Below, piece by piece: positions 1-8,036 of a DNA stretch of 17,667 nt (positions are counted from its first letter, which is position 1; each line of letters begins with the position of its first letter). The notes under the pieces were generated by a model that was not told the DNA's origin, searched no databases, and saw only the letters and a list, made by a program, of their open reading frames with translations. Origin of the DNA: DAOUBF01 sp034432795 (GTDB lineage: Bacteria; Chloroflexota; Anaerolineae; DSLN01); assembly GCA_034432795.1 (NCBI GenBank), contig DAOUBF010000059.1, forward strand, positions 1 through 17,667, written 5' to 3'. A program made the position numbers and the translations under genes.

Positions 1-1055
1 AGCGAGGGCGTCACGGCCACGACGGTGGTGCCACGCGGCAAAGGTTCGCTCTCCGCCTCCAGCACGTCATCAAAGGGGACGCGCCCCTCAGCGCGCACGA
101 CGGCCAGCGTCTCCAGGATGCGCAACAACTGCCGCTCCCCCCGGTCGGCCTGGATCACCTCCCGTGTCTGTCCGTAGGAGACCAACCCGACGGCGCGGTC
201 CTGGCGGATGAAATACTGGGCGATGGAGGCAGCGATGCTGACGCAGTACTCTTCGGTGTCGCAGGGCAACTCAAACTTCGTCGCCTTGGTCCACAGCGAC
301 CAGTCGTTGTTCTCCGCCCTGGGCCGGCGGGGGCGGGCGTGCACCTGCCGGTCCGCGTCCAAAAACACCCAGACATCGGCCAGAGGGTCCAACTCAAACT
401 CCTTGACGATTAGCCGGTCTTTGCGGGCGGTGGAGGGCCAGTGGATGCGATTGAAGCTATCGCCCGGCTCGTAATCGCGCACGCCGGCGGCATTGGCGGT
501 AATATAGTGCGTGCGCCGCCGCAGGGCATCGCCCCCCGGCAGGACGCCCAGGGGCAGGGCGAAGCTACGCAGGTCCACCGTCAGGGGATAGACGACGACG
601 TGGGAGGTCGGCGCCAGATGGCGCTCCATCTGGAACAGGCCAAAGGGGTCGCCGCTAATCAGGGTCATCGGCCCCAGGCGGTAGCGTCCGCGCTGGCGGC
701 AGACGGTGCGCACAACCCAACTGCGCTCGCGCCCCGGCCCCAGCGAGTGTACCACATGGCTGGCATAGTGGCCGGGCAACTCCGACTCATCGCGCACTTC
801 CAGCCAGAGCTTGGGGAGGACACCGGTGTTGCGTACGGCAAAGCGCTCCTCCAGGGTGCGCCCCACCTGCGCCCGCCGCGCCCGCGTCTGCCGCGACACC
901 CGTACCCAGTTGACGCTGGTCCAGGTCCACAGGAAGGAGAGGATCAACAGCCCGGCCAGCAGATAGGTCAGGTTGAAGGGCAGCGCCCGGCCCGTGTTCA
1001 GTGCCCAGATCAGGCTGGCGATGAGGAGGAGGAAGACGATACCACGCCGTTGCAT
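1..1055 (-). CDS. DUF58 domain protein, C-terminus cut by window edge
   Basis: Reading down from an ATG at 1055 the frame stays open to the left edge (about 351 codons), so the gene is partial. Residues 1-45 hold two hydrophobic segments (VFLLLIASLIWAL and LTYLLAGLLILSFLW), typical of the two N-terminal helices of DUF58 proteins. The middle carries the family signature YEPGDSFNRIHWPSTAR, followed by LIVKEFE, and then a von Willebrand A-like fold start (VWVFLDADRQ). DUF58 proteins sit beside MoxR ATPases in bacteria and are thought to act with them in assembling or maturing protein complexes or envelope proteins; the exact substrate is unknown. moxR lies just upstream in the same direction, 66 bases away, so the two are probably one operon. 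An AAGG seven bases before the ATG is a weak ribosome-binding site. Family is sure; role is not. Confidence 0.9.
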   Translation of the reverse strand, partial: MQRRGIVFLLLIASLIWALNTGRALPFNLTYLLAGLLILSFLWTWTSVNWVRVSRQTRARRAQVGRTLEERFAVRNTGVLPKLWLEVRDESELPGHYASHVVHSLGPGRERSWVVRTVCRQRGRYRLGPMTLISGDPFGLFQMERHLAPTSHVVVYPLTVDLRSFALPLGVLPGGDALRRRTHYITANAAGVRDYEPGDSFNRIHWPSTARKDRLIVKEFELDPLADVWVFLDADRQVHARPRRPRAENNDWSLWTKATKFELPCDTEEYCVSIAASIAQYFIRQDRAVGLVSYGQTREVIQADRGERQLLRILETLAVVRAEGRVPFDDVLEAESEPLPRGTTVVAVTPS

Positions 1056-1067
1056 TCTAAAACCTTA

Positions 1068-1115
1068 TAGGAACTCTGGGAACGCGTAGGGGCCGATGAG
1101 TTCCCAGAGTTCCTA
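1068..1115. repeat. 16-bp perfect palindrome between moxR and DUF58 gene
   Basis: Arms TAGGAACTCTGGGAAC (1068-1083) and its exact complement (1100-1115) flank a 16-base loop. On the minus strand the element begins with GTAG (1116-1113). It fills most of the 66-base gap between the two genes, so it is transcribed with them. There is no T-run after it, so it is not an ordinary terminator; a dispersed REP-like repeat or an mRNA-stability hairpin is more likely. Confidence 0.85.
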
Positions 1116-1121
1116 CGGATG

Positions 1122-2078
1122 TCAGGTACGTACTCCGACCGCTGCACCCGGCACGGGCAGTGTCGCCAGAATCTCCTGGATGATCTGGCGTGTGTCCACG
1201 TCCTTGATACGGGCGGCGGGGCCGATGATCAGGCGGTGGGCCAGGGTGGGAACGGCCAATGCCTTGATATCATCAGGGATGACATAATCGCGCCCCAGGA
1301 TGGCGGCGCGCACCTGCGCGGTGCGGTACAGCGCCAGCGAGCCACGCGGGCTGGCGCCCAAATAGACCTCACTGTGCTTGCGTGTCTGGTTGACAATATC
1401 CACAATGTACCGCTTGATCAGCGGGTCCACATACACGTCTTTTACCCGCTCCTGGGCGCGCAATAGCTCTTCCACCTGCACCACTTGCTGGAGTTCCTCA
1501 ATGGGGTGGACATACTGTTGCGAGTCCAGGACGGCGATCTCCTGCTCCGGGTCGGGGTAGCCCAGGCTGATGCGCATGAGGAAGCGGTCCAGTTGGGCTT
1601 CGGGCAAGGGGAAGGTGCCTTCGTACTCAATCGGGTTCTGCGTCGCCAGGACGAGGAACAGCCGGTCCATGACATAGGTCGTGCCGTCCACCGTGACCTG
1701 GCGCTCGCCCATAGCCTCCAGCAAGGCCGACTGCGTCTTGGGGGTGGCACGGTTGATCTCGTCGGTGAGGACGATCTGGGCCATGATCGGGCCGGGGCGG
1801 AACTCAAACTCACGGGTGGCCTGGTTGAACACCGAGACGCCGGTCACATCGCTGGGGAGCATATCGGGTGTGAACTGGATACGGCGGAAGGTGGCGCCGA
1901 TGGATTTCGCCAGCGCTCGCGCCAGCATGGTCTTGCCCACCCCAGGCACATCCTCAATCAGGATGTGCCCCTGGGAGAGCAGCCCAATCACGATAAGCTG
2001 GACCGCCTGGCGTTTGCCGATGATCACGCGCTCAATGTTGTTAATCAAACGCTCTGCAAGGGCCTGAACATCTTTCAT
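1122..2078 (-). CDS. MoxR-family AAA+ ATPase
   Basis: 318-residue cytoplasmic AAA+ ATPase of the MoxR family. Walker A is DVPGVGKT (residues 43-50), Walker B is IVLTDEINRA (D106/E107 in DEIN), and the family sensor region LATQNPIEYEGTFPLPEAQ lies near residue 150. Length matches the usual 310-340 residues and the protein looks complete. MoxR ATPases use ATP to remodel partner proteins, usually together with the DUF58 or VWA-domain protein encoded next door; here the DUF58 gene follows directly. The ATG at 2078 is preceded by a purine-rich GAGGAGAGG, which supports this start. A TATAAT box about 90 bases upstream suggests it leads the operon. Subfamily and substrate cannot be told from sequence alone. 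Confidence 0.95.
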   Translation of the reverse strand: MKDVQALAERLINNIERVIIGKRQAVQLIVIGLLSQGHILIEDVPGVGKTMLARALAKSIGATFRRIQFTPDMLPSDVTGVSVFNQATREFEFRPGPIMAQIVLTDEINRATPKTQSALLEAMGERQVTVDGTTYVMDRLFLVLATQNPIEYEGTFPLPEAQLDRFLMRISLGYPDPEQEIAVLDSQQYVHPIEELQQVVQVEELLRAQERVKDVYVDPLIKRYIVDIVNQTRKHSEVYLGASPRGSLALYRTAQVRAAILGRDYVIPDDIKALAVPTLAHRLIIGPAARIKDVDTRQIIQEILATLPVPGAAVGVRT

Positions 2079-2167
2079 CCTGAGCCTCTCCTCACCTGCA
2101 CCATCAGCAGTGTGGCTTTTCAGATTGGGCGAATCCTCCGGTGGGAAAGGATACGCGCAGTGGCTTC

Positions 2168-2197
2168 ATTATAACAACAGTCAGGGAGCAACCGCAA
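2168..2197 (-). promoter_or_regulatory. Likely promoter of moxR-DUF58 operon
   Basis: On the minus strand TTGCGG (2197-2192) and a perfect TATAAT (2173-2168) are spaced by 18 bases, predicting a start near 2161 and a leader of about 80 bases before the moxR ATG. The rest of the gap 2079-2266 holds only short imperfect hairpins and no clear terminator for the oxidase gene upstream. Confidence 0.55.
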
Positions 2198-2266
2198 CCC
2201 TTCGGGCTTGAGTCTATCAGGGCGAAGCCTGACATGCAGAATATACACCGCCCAACGCGAAAAGGT

Positions 2267-3409
2267 TCATTGCATGAAGCGACGCAGGCTGAACGTATCC
2301 AGGGGCAGCGGCGGCGGCTCATCCAGGGCCAGGGCCGCTAGGATGTGACCAATGGCGGGGGCGAATTTGAAGCCATGGCCGGAGAAGCCTGCCCCAATGA
2401 TCACGTTGGGCAGGTCGGGGTGGCGGTCCAGGACGAAGTGTTCATCGGGCGTGTTGGTGTACAGGCAGGTCACCTGCTCCACGGGCGTGAGGCGGAGGTG
2501 GGGCAGGCGTTGGCGGGTCAGGCGCTGGAGTTCGGCGAAGAGCGCCTCGTTGGCCGGGGGCCGGGCGTCGGGGTCCACCGCCGGGCCGGTGCGGTGCCAG
2601 CCCACTTTGACCCCTGGCACCTCAATCTGGGGCAGGCCGTAGAAGGGGTGATCGGGCGTGTGATGGTCTATGAAAACGGGCATGGTCCCCAGGCGGTGAT
2701 CCAGGTCATCGGCGGGCGGGAAATAGGCCACCTGCTCCTGGGTGGGAGTAAGCGGCAGGTCAAGGCCCAGCCCGGCGAGCAGGCCCCGCGCCCAGCTTCC
2801 GGCGGTGATCACCAGCCGGGGTGCGCTCCAGTGTGCGCCGGAGGCGCCGCGCACCGTAATCAGTTCACCGTGCGCTTCCACGGCGACGACACGCTCAGCG
2901 CTTATCATGGTCGCGCCGCTGGCCTGGGCCAGATGCCACAGCGCCAGCACCGCAGGCGTGGCGAAGACAACGCCTGCATCGGGCTGGTAAAGGGCTTCGC
3001 TACCCCGGTCAAGGTGGAAGTGGGGGAAGCGGCGGTTGCTCTCCCTTGCCGACAGGCGTTCATAGGGGAGGCCATAGCGCTGAAAGTTCGTCTCCAGGCT
3101 GGCCAGGGCCGGGCTACCGGCAGGGCCGCAATCCCAGCCACCGGTCGTCTGAATCAGGGGGCGGCCTGCTCGCTCGCCCAGTTCCGCCCAGGCCGGGCGG
3201 GCCAGGAGCATCATCTGCACATAAATCGCCTGGGGGTAGGCGAAGCGGAAGATGCGGCCATCGCCGTGAGAGGAGCCATGCGTGTGGCCGGGGGCGAACT
3301 GCTCTATCAGGAGCACGCGCTGGCCGCGCCGGGCCAACGCCTCGGCAGTGGCCGCTCCCATGATGCCGCCACCGAGGATGAGAATATCGCAGGTCGGTTG
3401 TGTGTTCAT
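2267..3409 (-). CDS. Monomeric sarcosine oxidase / N-methyl amino acid oxidase-type flavoenzyme
   Basis: 380-residue FAD-dependent oxidase of the DAO superfamily. The N-terminus is a dinucleotide-binding fold (DILILGGGIMG at residues 8-18, acidic end of beta-2 at E36). The sequence CLYTNTPDEHF places a cysteine at residue 315 and GHGFKF a lysine at residue 348; these match the covalent-FAD cysteine and substrate-carboxylate lysine of Bacillus monomeric sarcosine oxidase. Two arginines follow GSSHGD (R52, R55), and KVGWH carries the Lys/His pair of the active site. Such enzymes oxidise N-methyl amino acids to the amino acid, formaldehyde and hydrogen peroxide. A GTG at 3433 would add eight residues, but its would-be Shine-Dalgarno is too close; the ATG at 3409 fits the fold better. 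Substrate (sarcosine, N-methyltryptophan or other) is open. Its neighbours are unrelated. Confidence 0.88.
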   Translation of the reverse strand: MNTQPTCDILILGGGIMGAATAEALARRGQRVLLIEQFAPGHTHGSSHGDGRIFRFAYPQAIYVQMMLLARPAWAELGERAGRPLIQTTGGWDCGPAGSPALASLETNFQRYGLPYERLSARESNRRFPHFHLDRGSEALYQPDAGVVFATPAVLALWHLAQASGATMISAERVVAVEAHGELITVRGASGAHWSAPRLVITAGSWARGLLAGLGLDLPLTPTQEQVAYFPPADDLDHRLGTMPVFIDHHTPDHPFYGLPQIEVPGVKVGWHRTGPAVDPDARPPANEALFAELQRLTRQRLPHLRLTPVEQVTCLYTNTPDEHFVLDRHPDLPNVIIGAGFSGHGFKFAPAIGHILAALALDEPPPLPLDTFSLRRFMQ

Positions 3410-3440
3410 CAGATGCCGATGAGTGTATCTCACCCTTTCT

Positions 3441-3465
3441 ATGCGGGTTCTGAACCCGCCCCTAC
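3441..3465 (-). repeat. REP-like hairpin with GTAG foot
   Basis: On the minus strand GTAGGG is followed by a hairpin with arms GCGGGTT/AACCCGC and a 3-base loop (arms at 3459-3453 and 3449-3443). The GTAG foot is shared with the elements at 3655 and 10356. It lies in the predicted 5' leader of the oxidase gene. Confidence 0.6.
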
Positions 3466-3505
3466 ATCTCTCCCGCCTCCCCCCTCTCCAGAATAGGGCA
3501 AAGGT

Positions 3506-3534
3506 ACTCTACCACAGGATGTCGCGCTTGTAAA
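3506..3534 (-). promoter_or_regulatory. Likely promoter of the flavoenzyme gene
   Basis: On the minus strand TTTACA (3534-3529) and TAGAGT (3511-3506) are 17 bases apart. Five and four of six bases match the sigma-70 consensus. The leader to the ATG at 3409 would be about 90 bases and contain the REP-like hairpin. Confidence 0.4.
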
Positions 3535-3628
3535 GAGGGACGCCGGCCTCATAATATCGTGGACACTCTGGGTACAACTGGCAACCTGTGGCTCTAGCTG
3601 AGATTGCGATTGTAGCGGATTGGAACGT

Positions 3629-3649
3629 TTGTGTCAGTACATGACACAA
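3629..3649. promoter_or_regulatory. Symmetric operator-like site
   Basis: A perfect inverted repeat, TTGTGTCA and TGACACAA, with a 5-base spacer. The size and spacing suit a dimeric transcription factor. It sits between the two divergent promoters, about 95 bases upstream of the oxidase -35 box and 210 bases upstream of that of the surface-protein gene. The regulator is not in the window. Confidence 0.3.
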
Positions 3650-3654
3650 TCTGC

Positions 3655-3678
3655 GGCAGCTATGGAAAGCCGCCCTAC
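3655..3678 (-). repeat. REP-like copy with GTAG foot
   Basis: On the minus strand GTAG (3678-3675) is followed by arms GGCGGCT and AGCTGCC with loop TTCCAT. One stem position is a G-T wobble on this strand; on the other strand it would be an A-C mismatch. It is the same element as the inverted halves at 10415-10442 and 10515-10538. A second copy of its AAAGCCGCCCT edge follows at 3680-3690. Confidence 0.65.
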
Positions 3679-3694
3679 GAAAGCCGCCCTCCAT

Positions 3695-3741
3695 CTCATA
3701 ATCGAGAATGTGAACAAAAGGGGTGTTCTCGAATTTATGAG
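3695..3741. repeat. Imperfect 47-bp palindrome
   Basis: CTCATAA plus TCGAGAA (3695-3708) pair with TTCTCGA plus TTATGAG (3726-3741), with a 2-base bulge at 3733-3734 and a 17-base loop. No T-run follows and no gene ends here. It may be a dispersed repeat or an old transposon end. Confidence 0.55.
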
Positions 3742-3861
3742 GCACGACGCGCCGCAGGAGCAGGTAAGTGGCGGCGACAGGCAGGCCTATCGGCCCGCTA
3801 CCCCGGTAGCTCATCCCGCGACAGCCTCCAAGTATAGGATATATCTCCTGTCCGGGCCAAT

Positions 3862-3890
3862 TTGCCCTCATGTGCCCTTTGTGCTATGAT
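3862..3890 (+). promoter_or_regulatory. Promoter of the large surface-protein gene
   Basis: TTGCCC (3862-3867) and TATGAT (3885-3890) are spaced by exactly 17 bases. The predicted start near 3897 leaves a leader of about 84 bases that includes the hairpin at 3910-3938. Confidence 0.55.
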
Positions 3891-3909
3891 CACTTCACCT
3901 TTCCCCACC

Positions 3910-3938
3910 ATGCCAGCCGTCCCCACCACTGCTGGCAT
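3910..3938 (+). other. Hairpin in the leader of the surface-protein gene
   Basis: ATGCCAGC (3910-3917) and GCTGGCAT (3931-3938) form an 8-bp stem with a 13-base loop, starting about 13 bases after the predicted transcription start. It could protect the 5' end of the mRNA. There is no T-run, so it is not a terminator, and no known riboswitch class is recognisable. Confidence 0.4.
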
Positions 3939-3980
3939 CTGATCGGCGGATGATCATATGTCTTCAAAGAAAGGGCGACC

Positions 3981-6900
3981 ATGAGCAACGATTTGATATA
4001 TAGACTCCGAACGCGCAAGTTCATTGTGCTCGCGCTCGGCCTGGCTCTGCTTGTCGCGCTGAGCCTGCTCCCCGCGGCGGCGCGACCGGCGGAGCAACGC
4101 GCCAACGCCCCCCAGGCCCAGGAAAAAGAGGGCGCCCCCGACTGTAGCCTGCTGGAACGGCCCGAGGTCGTCTCCCTCATGTCCTTCGGCCTGCAAACCC
4201 GCCTGGCGGTCCAGTGCGGCCAGTTGGGCATGATCCCCGGCGCACCGCAGGGCCTGGACCTGCGCGGGCCATTCAACCCGGCGGCCCCCCTGGGCATTGA
4301 TGTGCAGTTGAACAACCACCTGCTGGACCCCGGCCCCAAGCACCAGAACGAGAGCGACCTGGCGATCGGCGGCCCGGCAGGCAACATCATCTGCTCCAAC
4401 TACAACGATTCCGGCGGCGCCACCTCCACCTACATGGGCTTCAGCCGCTCCACCGATGGCGGGGCCACCTTCAGCGACCAGGGCAACTTCCAGGCCTCCT
4501 TCGGTGACCCGGCGATGATCTACCGGCGGGCGGATGGCTTTTTCTACGCGGCTTCGCTGGGGTCCAGCGGCCTGCGGCTGTACAAGTCTACCGACCTGTG
4601 CCAGACGTTCAACTTCCAGAACAACATTCACACCGGCAGCGGGGACGACAAGGAGATGATGCGGGTGGACAATAACCCCGCCAGCCCCTTCTATGGTCGC
4701 ATGTACGTGTGCTGGACCAACTTCGGCGTCTCCGGCTTCCCCATTCAGGCCACCTGGTCCTCGGATGCCGGCGTCACCTGGAGCGCGCCGGTCAACGTGT
4801 CGGCTGCGACAGACAACAATGAGCAGGGCTGCTGGCCCGCTGTCGCACCCAACGGCGATGTCTATATCGTGTATATCAACGGCTACACCAGTGGCACGAA
4901 CGACATCAAGGTCGCTCGCTCCACCAACGGGGGTGTGAGCTGGAGCGCCCCGATCAACATCGCCAGTGGCATCGCCGAGGCGGGTCTGAGCACCTCCTGC
5001 GGCAACAGCGGCACGCGCCCGGCGATGAACGGCTTCATCCGCACCTGGGCCATGCCGCAGGTGGCCGTGGGGCCGAACGGCTGGGTGCACGTGGCTTACA
5101 CCAAGCGCGAAGGCTCTGACCGCGGCAATATCTTCTACCAGCGCTCCACAGACAACGGCGCCACCTGGAGCGCGCCGGTGCGCATCAACGACGACACCAC
5201 CACGAACGACCAGTGGCACTCCACGATCTCGGTGAACCAGAACGGGACGGTGCTGATCACCTGGTACGACCGGCGCGAGGCGGGGGCGCAGAACCGGCTG
5301 TACCGCTACTACGCGGCGCTGTCCTACAACAACGGCACAACCTGGGAGCCGAACGTGGCGGTGAGCGATGTGCTCTCCGACGTGCCCCCACTCAACCCCA
5401 ACTTTGACCCCAACATCCGCGACTGCTACTACGGCGATTACGATGTCTCGGCGGTGGACGCGGCCTATGCCTACGCCCAGTGGAGCGACAGCCGCAACAT
5501 CCAGGGCGGCATCCCCCAGCCGGACATGTTCATGGACCGCATCCCGCTCCAGCCGGACTTCACCCTGGCGGTGGACCCGCAGTCGCGCAATGTGTGCGCC
5601 CCGGCGACGACGGCCTACACCGTCACCGTGGGCAGCGTCCTGGGCTTCAACGCCCCGGTCACGCTCTCGGCGCTCAATGTCCCCGGCGGCACGACGGTGA
5701 ACTTCACGCCCAACCCGGTGGTGCCCCCCGGCACGTCCAGCATGGGGGTCAACGTCGGTGCCACTGCGGCGGGCGTGTACAACATCGGCGTGAACGGCCA
5801 GACGGTGACGCGGACGCACACGGTCACGGTGACCCTGGGCGTGTACACGGCCATACCGGGCGTGCCGGTTCTGGTCAGCCCGCCCAATGGGGCCACCAAC
5901 GTCCAATTGCGCCCGACCTTCCAGTGGCAGGCGGCCTCCCAGGCGGCCAGCTACCAGCTCCAGGTGGACGATGACCCCAACTTCGGCTCGCCGGTGATTG
6001 ATGTCACCGTGACCGGCACGAGCTACACGCCCAGCGCCAACCTGCTGTCCAACACGACCTACTACTGGCGCGTGCGGGCGATCAATGCCTGCGGCCAGAG
6101 TAGCTTCTCCGAGACCTGGAGCTTCACCACGATGGCAGGGACAGGCAACTGCCCGGCGCCCGGTTACTATGAGTGCGCCGACCTGGTCAGCCGCGCCTGG
6201 ATCACGGCGACGACCCCCAGCGGCATCACCGGCGATGACCAGGTCGTGTCGCTCCCCATCGGCTTCACCTTCAACTTCTACGGCACCGGCTACACAACGG
6301 TGAACGTGAGTTCCAACGGCAACCTGCAGTTCACCACGAGCAGCACGGCCTTCAGCAACGTCTGCCCCTTGCCCAGCGCTACGCTCGGCCGGGCTATCCT
6401 GCCCTTTTGGGATGACCTGTACCCGCCCGCTGGGGGCGGCATCTACTACAGCACGACAGGGACCGCGCCGAACCGCATCTTCACCGTGGAGTTCCGCGAC
6501 ATCCAGCACTTCCCCGGTACTCCTTCTGGGATTACCTTTGAGGTGCAACTGGAGGAGGCCACCGGCGACATCTACATGCTGTTCCGCGACACGGACTTCG
6601 GCGACCCCAGCATCAACAACGGCGCCTCGGCCTCGGTGGGGCTGCAGGATACCTCCACTGCGCTGGAGTACAACTGCAATGAGGGGCTGCTGTTTAACGG
6701 CCTGAACATCCGCTGGTACCGCAGCGTGACCCCCACGCCGACGCCCACTGGGGCAACGCCCACCGCCACGCCGGTGACGCCCACGGCCACTCCCGTGACG
6801 CCGACCCCCACGCCTGTGACCCCAACGGCCACACCGGTGACGCCCACAGCCACGCCTGTCGGCCCCACGCCGACGCCCACGCCCTGCGCCCCACAACCGC

Positions 6901-7982
6901 GCTGGGTGGAGCGCGCTCCCATCCCGGTCAACCGCATCCGTGTCGGCGCCAGCGCCTTCACGCCCAACGGCAAGATCTACCTGCTGGGTGGCCGCCAGGA
7001 TGACGTCACCTTCGTTGACACCATCTACGAGTACGACCCCGTGGCCAACTCGTGGACGCTCAAGAGCGCCACGCTGCCCGACCTGTCCTCGGCCAATGCC
7101 GCCGCCGTCCAGCTCACCGGCCCCAGCGGCCCGCGCATCTACGTCATCGGTGGCTCGGCGGCTGGTTCGGTCACCACAGGCGATGTGCGCGTGTACGACC
7201 CGGCCACCGACACCGTCACAGTGCTCACCTCGGACCCCTGGCCGGCAGGGGCCACCTACCTGCCGGGCGGCTGGGCGGTGTACAACAACATCCTGTACAT
7301 CTTCGGTGGCTTCCAGCCGAACGTGGGCATGACCGATGCGATCTGGCGCTTTGACCCCATGGCGGCGCCTGGCGCGAAGTGGACGCAGTTGTCCACCACG
7401 CTGGGCCTGGCGCGGGGCTACATCGCCACGGCGGTGCTGGATGGCTACATCTACGTGGTGGGCGGCAGCCAGTTCTCCGGCGGCACACTGACCAATGAGG
7501 TCATCGCCGAGCGCTTTGACCCGGCGACGAACACGATCAGCGCCATCGCCGATCTGCCCATCGCCTCCAGCAACTTCCACGCCTATGCCTACAACAGTTC
7601 CACAGGCTATCCGGTGGCCGGGAAGCTGTATGTGGCTGGTGGTCAGTTCCCCACGGCGATGGACACGGTTCAGGTGTACGATCCGGCCACGAACACCTGG
7701 ACGACGGGGGCCAACCTGCTGTACGCCACGCGCAACTACGGCCACGCGCAGATGAGCGGCTACTTCTACGCCTTCGGCGGCTACGCAACGACGCCGTCCA
7801 ACTACACGCAGCGCTATGAGCATCTGGGGCCGTGCCCGCCGACCTCAGTGGAGGTGGCGCAGTTCCAGGGCGAGTCCGGGCCGGCGCGGAACTGGCTGCA
7901 GTCGTTCTGGCTCATCCCGGCGGCGCTGGTGGTGCTGGTGAGTTGGGCGTTGTTGCGCCGGCGGCTGCGCGCTCGCGTCTAG
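3981..7982 (+). CDS. Large cell-surface protein: sialidase-like propeller, Ig/FN3-like domains, kelch propeller, C-terminal anchor
   Basis: 1333 residues, apparently complete. An N-terminal basic then hydrophobic stretch (residues 8-33) ending in PAAA-RP is a signal peptide. Residues about 95-525 form a sialidase/BNR-type propeller with Asp-box motifs at about 157 (STDGGATF), 261 (SDAGVTW), 314 (STNGGVSW) and 389 (STDNGATW), plus a degenerate one at 203. Residues 528-625 look like an Ig-like domain; 627-718 an FN3-like domain (YQLQVDD, TTYYWRVRA); 730-915 a beta-sandwich seen in other secreted proteins. A Thr-Pro linker (917-968) leads to six kelch blades (GKIYLLGG, RIYVIGG, NILYIFGG, GYIYVVGG, GKLYVAGG, GYFYAFGG). 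A membrane helix at about 1308-1325 and an Arg-rich tail end the protein, so it is probably anchored outside the cell. AAGG six bases before the ATG supports the start. Catalytic sialidase residues were not identified; adhesion or glycan binding is more likely than hydrolysis. Confidence 0.9.
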   Translation: MSNDLIYRLRTRKFIVLALGLALLVALSLLPAAARPAEQRANAPQAQEKEGAPDCSLLERPEVVSLMSFGLQTRLAVQCGQLGMIPGAPQGLDLRGPFNPAAPLGIDVQLNNHLLDPGPKHQNESDLAIGGPAGNIICSNYNDSGGATSTYMGFSRSTDGGATFSDQGNFQASFGDPAMIYRRADGFFYAASLGSSGLRLYKSTDLCQTFNFQNNIHTGSGDDKEMMRVDNNPASPFYGRMYVCWTNFGVSGFPIQATWSSDAGVTWSAPVNVSAATDNNEQGCWPAVAPNGDVYIVYINGYTSGTNDIKVARSTNGGVSWSAPINIASGIAEAGLSTSCGNSGTRPAMNGFIRTWAMPQVAVGPNGWVHVAYTKREGSDRGNIFYQRSTDNGATWSAPVRINDDTTTNDQWHSTISVNQNGTVLITWYDRREAGAQNRLYRYYAALSYNNGTTWEPNVAVSDVLSDVPPLNPNFDPNIRDCYYGDYDVSAVDAAYAYAQWSDSRNIQGGIPQPDMFMDRIPLQPDFTLAVDPQSRNVCAPATTAYTVTVGSVLGFNAPVTLSALNVPGGTTVNFTPNPVVPPGTSSMGVNVGATAAGVYNIGVNGQTVTRTHTVTVTLGVYTAIPGVPVLVSPPNGATNVQLRPTFQWQAASQAASYQLQVDDDPNFGSPVIDVTVTGTSYTPSANLLSNTTYYWRVRAINACGQSSFSETWSFTTMAGTGNCPAPGYYECADLVSRAWITATTPSGITGDDQVVSLPIGFTFNFYGTGYTTVNVSSNGNLQFTTSSTAFSNVCPLPSATLGRAILPFWDDLYPPAGGGIYYSTTGTAPNRIFTVEFRDIQHFPGTPSGITFEVQLEEATGDIYMLFRDTDFGDPSINNGASASVGLQDTSTALEYNCNEGLLFNGLNIRWYRSVTPTPTPTGATPTATPVTPTATPVTPTPTPVTPTATPVTPTATPVGPTPTPTPCAPQPRWVERAPIPVNRIRVGASAFTPNGKIYLLGGRQDDVTFVDTIYEYDPVANSWTLKSATLPDLSSANAAAVQLTGPSGPRIYVIGGSAAGSVTTGDVRVYDPATDTVTVLTSDPWPAGATYLPGGWAVYNNILYIFGGFQPNVGMTDAIWRFDPMAAPGAKWTQLSTTLGLARGYIATAVLDGYIYVVGGSQFSGGTLTNEVIAERFDPATNTISAIADLPIASSNFHAYAYNSSTGYPVAGKLYVAGGQFPTAMDTVQVYDPATNTWTTGANLLYATRNYGHAQMSGYFYAFGGYATTPSNYTQRYEHLGPCPPTSVEVAQFQGESGPARNWLQSFWLIPAALVVLVSWALLRRRLRARV
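6729..6884 (+). repeat. In-gene repeat coding a Thr-Pro linker
   Basis: About five 21-base units encode the heptapeptide PVTPTAT or PVTPTPT, flanked by TPTPTP. It separates the beta-sandwich from the kelch propeller and is probably an extended, possibly glycosylated stalk. The tract could vary in length by slippage. Confidence 0.8.
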
Positions 7983-8036
7983 CCTGGTGAGAACAGCGGT
8001 CCGGCGGGTTCGTGACGCCGGACCTGAGAAGTCATC

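Larger units (their letters stand above)
3434..3980. other. Repeat-rich intergenic region, no gene
   Basis: The 547 bases between two divergent genes hold promoters for both, a REP-like hairpin (3441-3465), a symmetric operator-like site (3629-3649), a REP-like copy (3655-3678), a larger imperfect palindrome (3695-3741) and a leader hairpin (3910-3938). Open frames here are about 70-120 codons, resemble no family I know, and run through the repeats, so I call none of them genes. Confidence 0.7.

Noticed and set aside
441..1070. A 209-codon plus-strand frame opposite the DUF58 gene
   Set aside because: The opposite strand carries the clear DUF58 signature; this frame is a low-complexity Gln/Ala/Gly shadow.
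2345..3496. A 383-codon plus-strand frame opposite the flavoenzyme gene
   Set aside because: The minus strand encodes a full flavoenzyme with all landmark residues, so this long frame is a high-GC shadow.
3509..3871. A 120-codon minus-strand frame in the repeat-rich gap
   Set aside because: It runs through the REP-like copy and the larger palindrome, whose translation accounts for part of it, and shows no family similarity or ribosome-binding site.
3954..7823. An open frame of 1289 codons on the strand opposite the large surface-protein gene
   Set aside because: Its codons are in exact register with the sense gene, so it stays open merely because the sense gene avoids TTA, CTA and TCA, all rare in high-GC DNA. 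The protein is Arg/Val/Gly/His-rich with no known domain, while the sense frame has clear propeller motifs.
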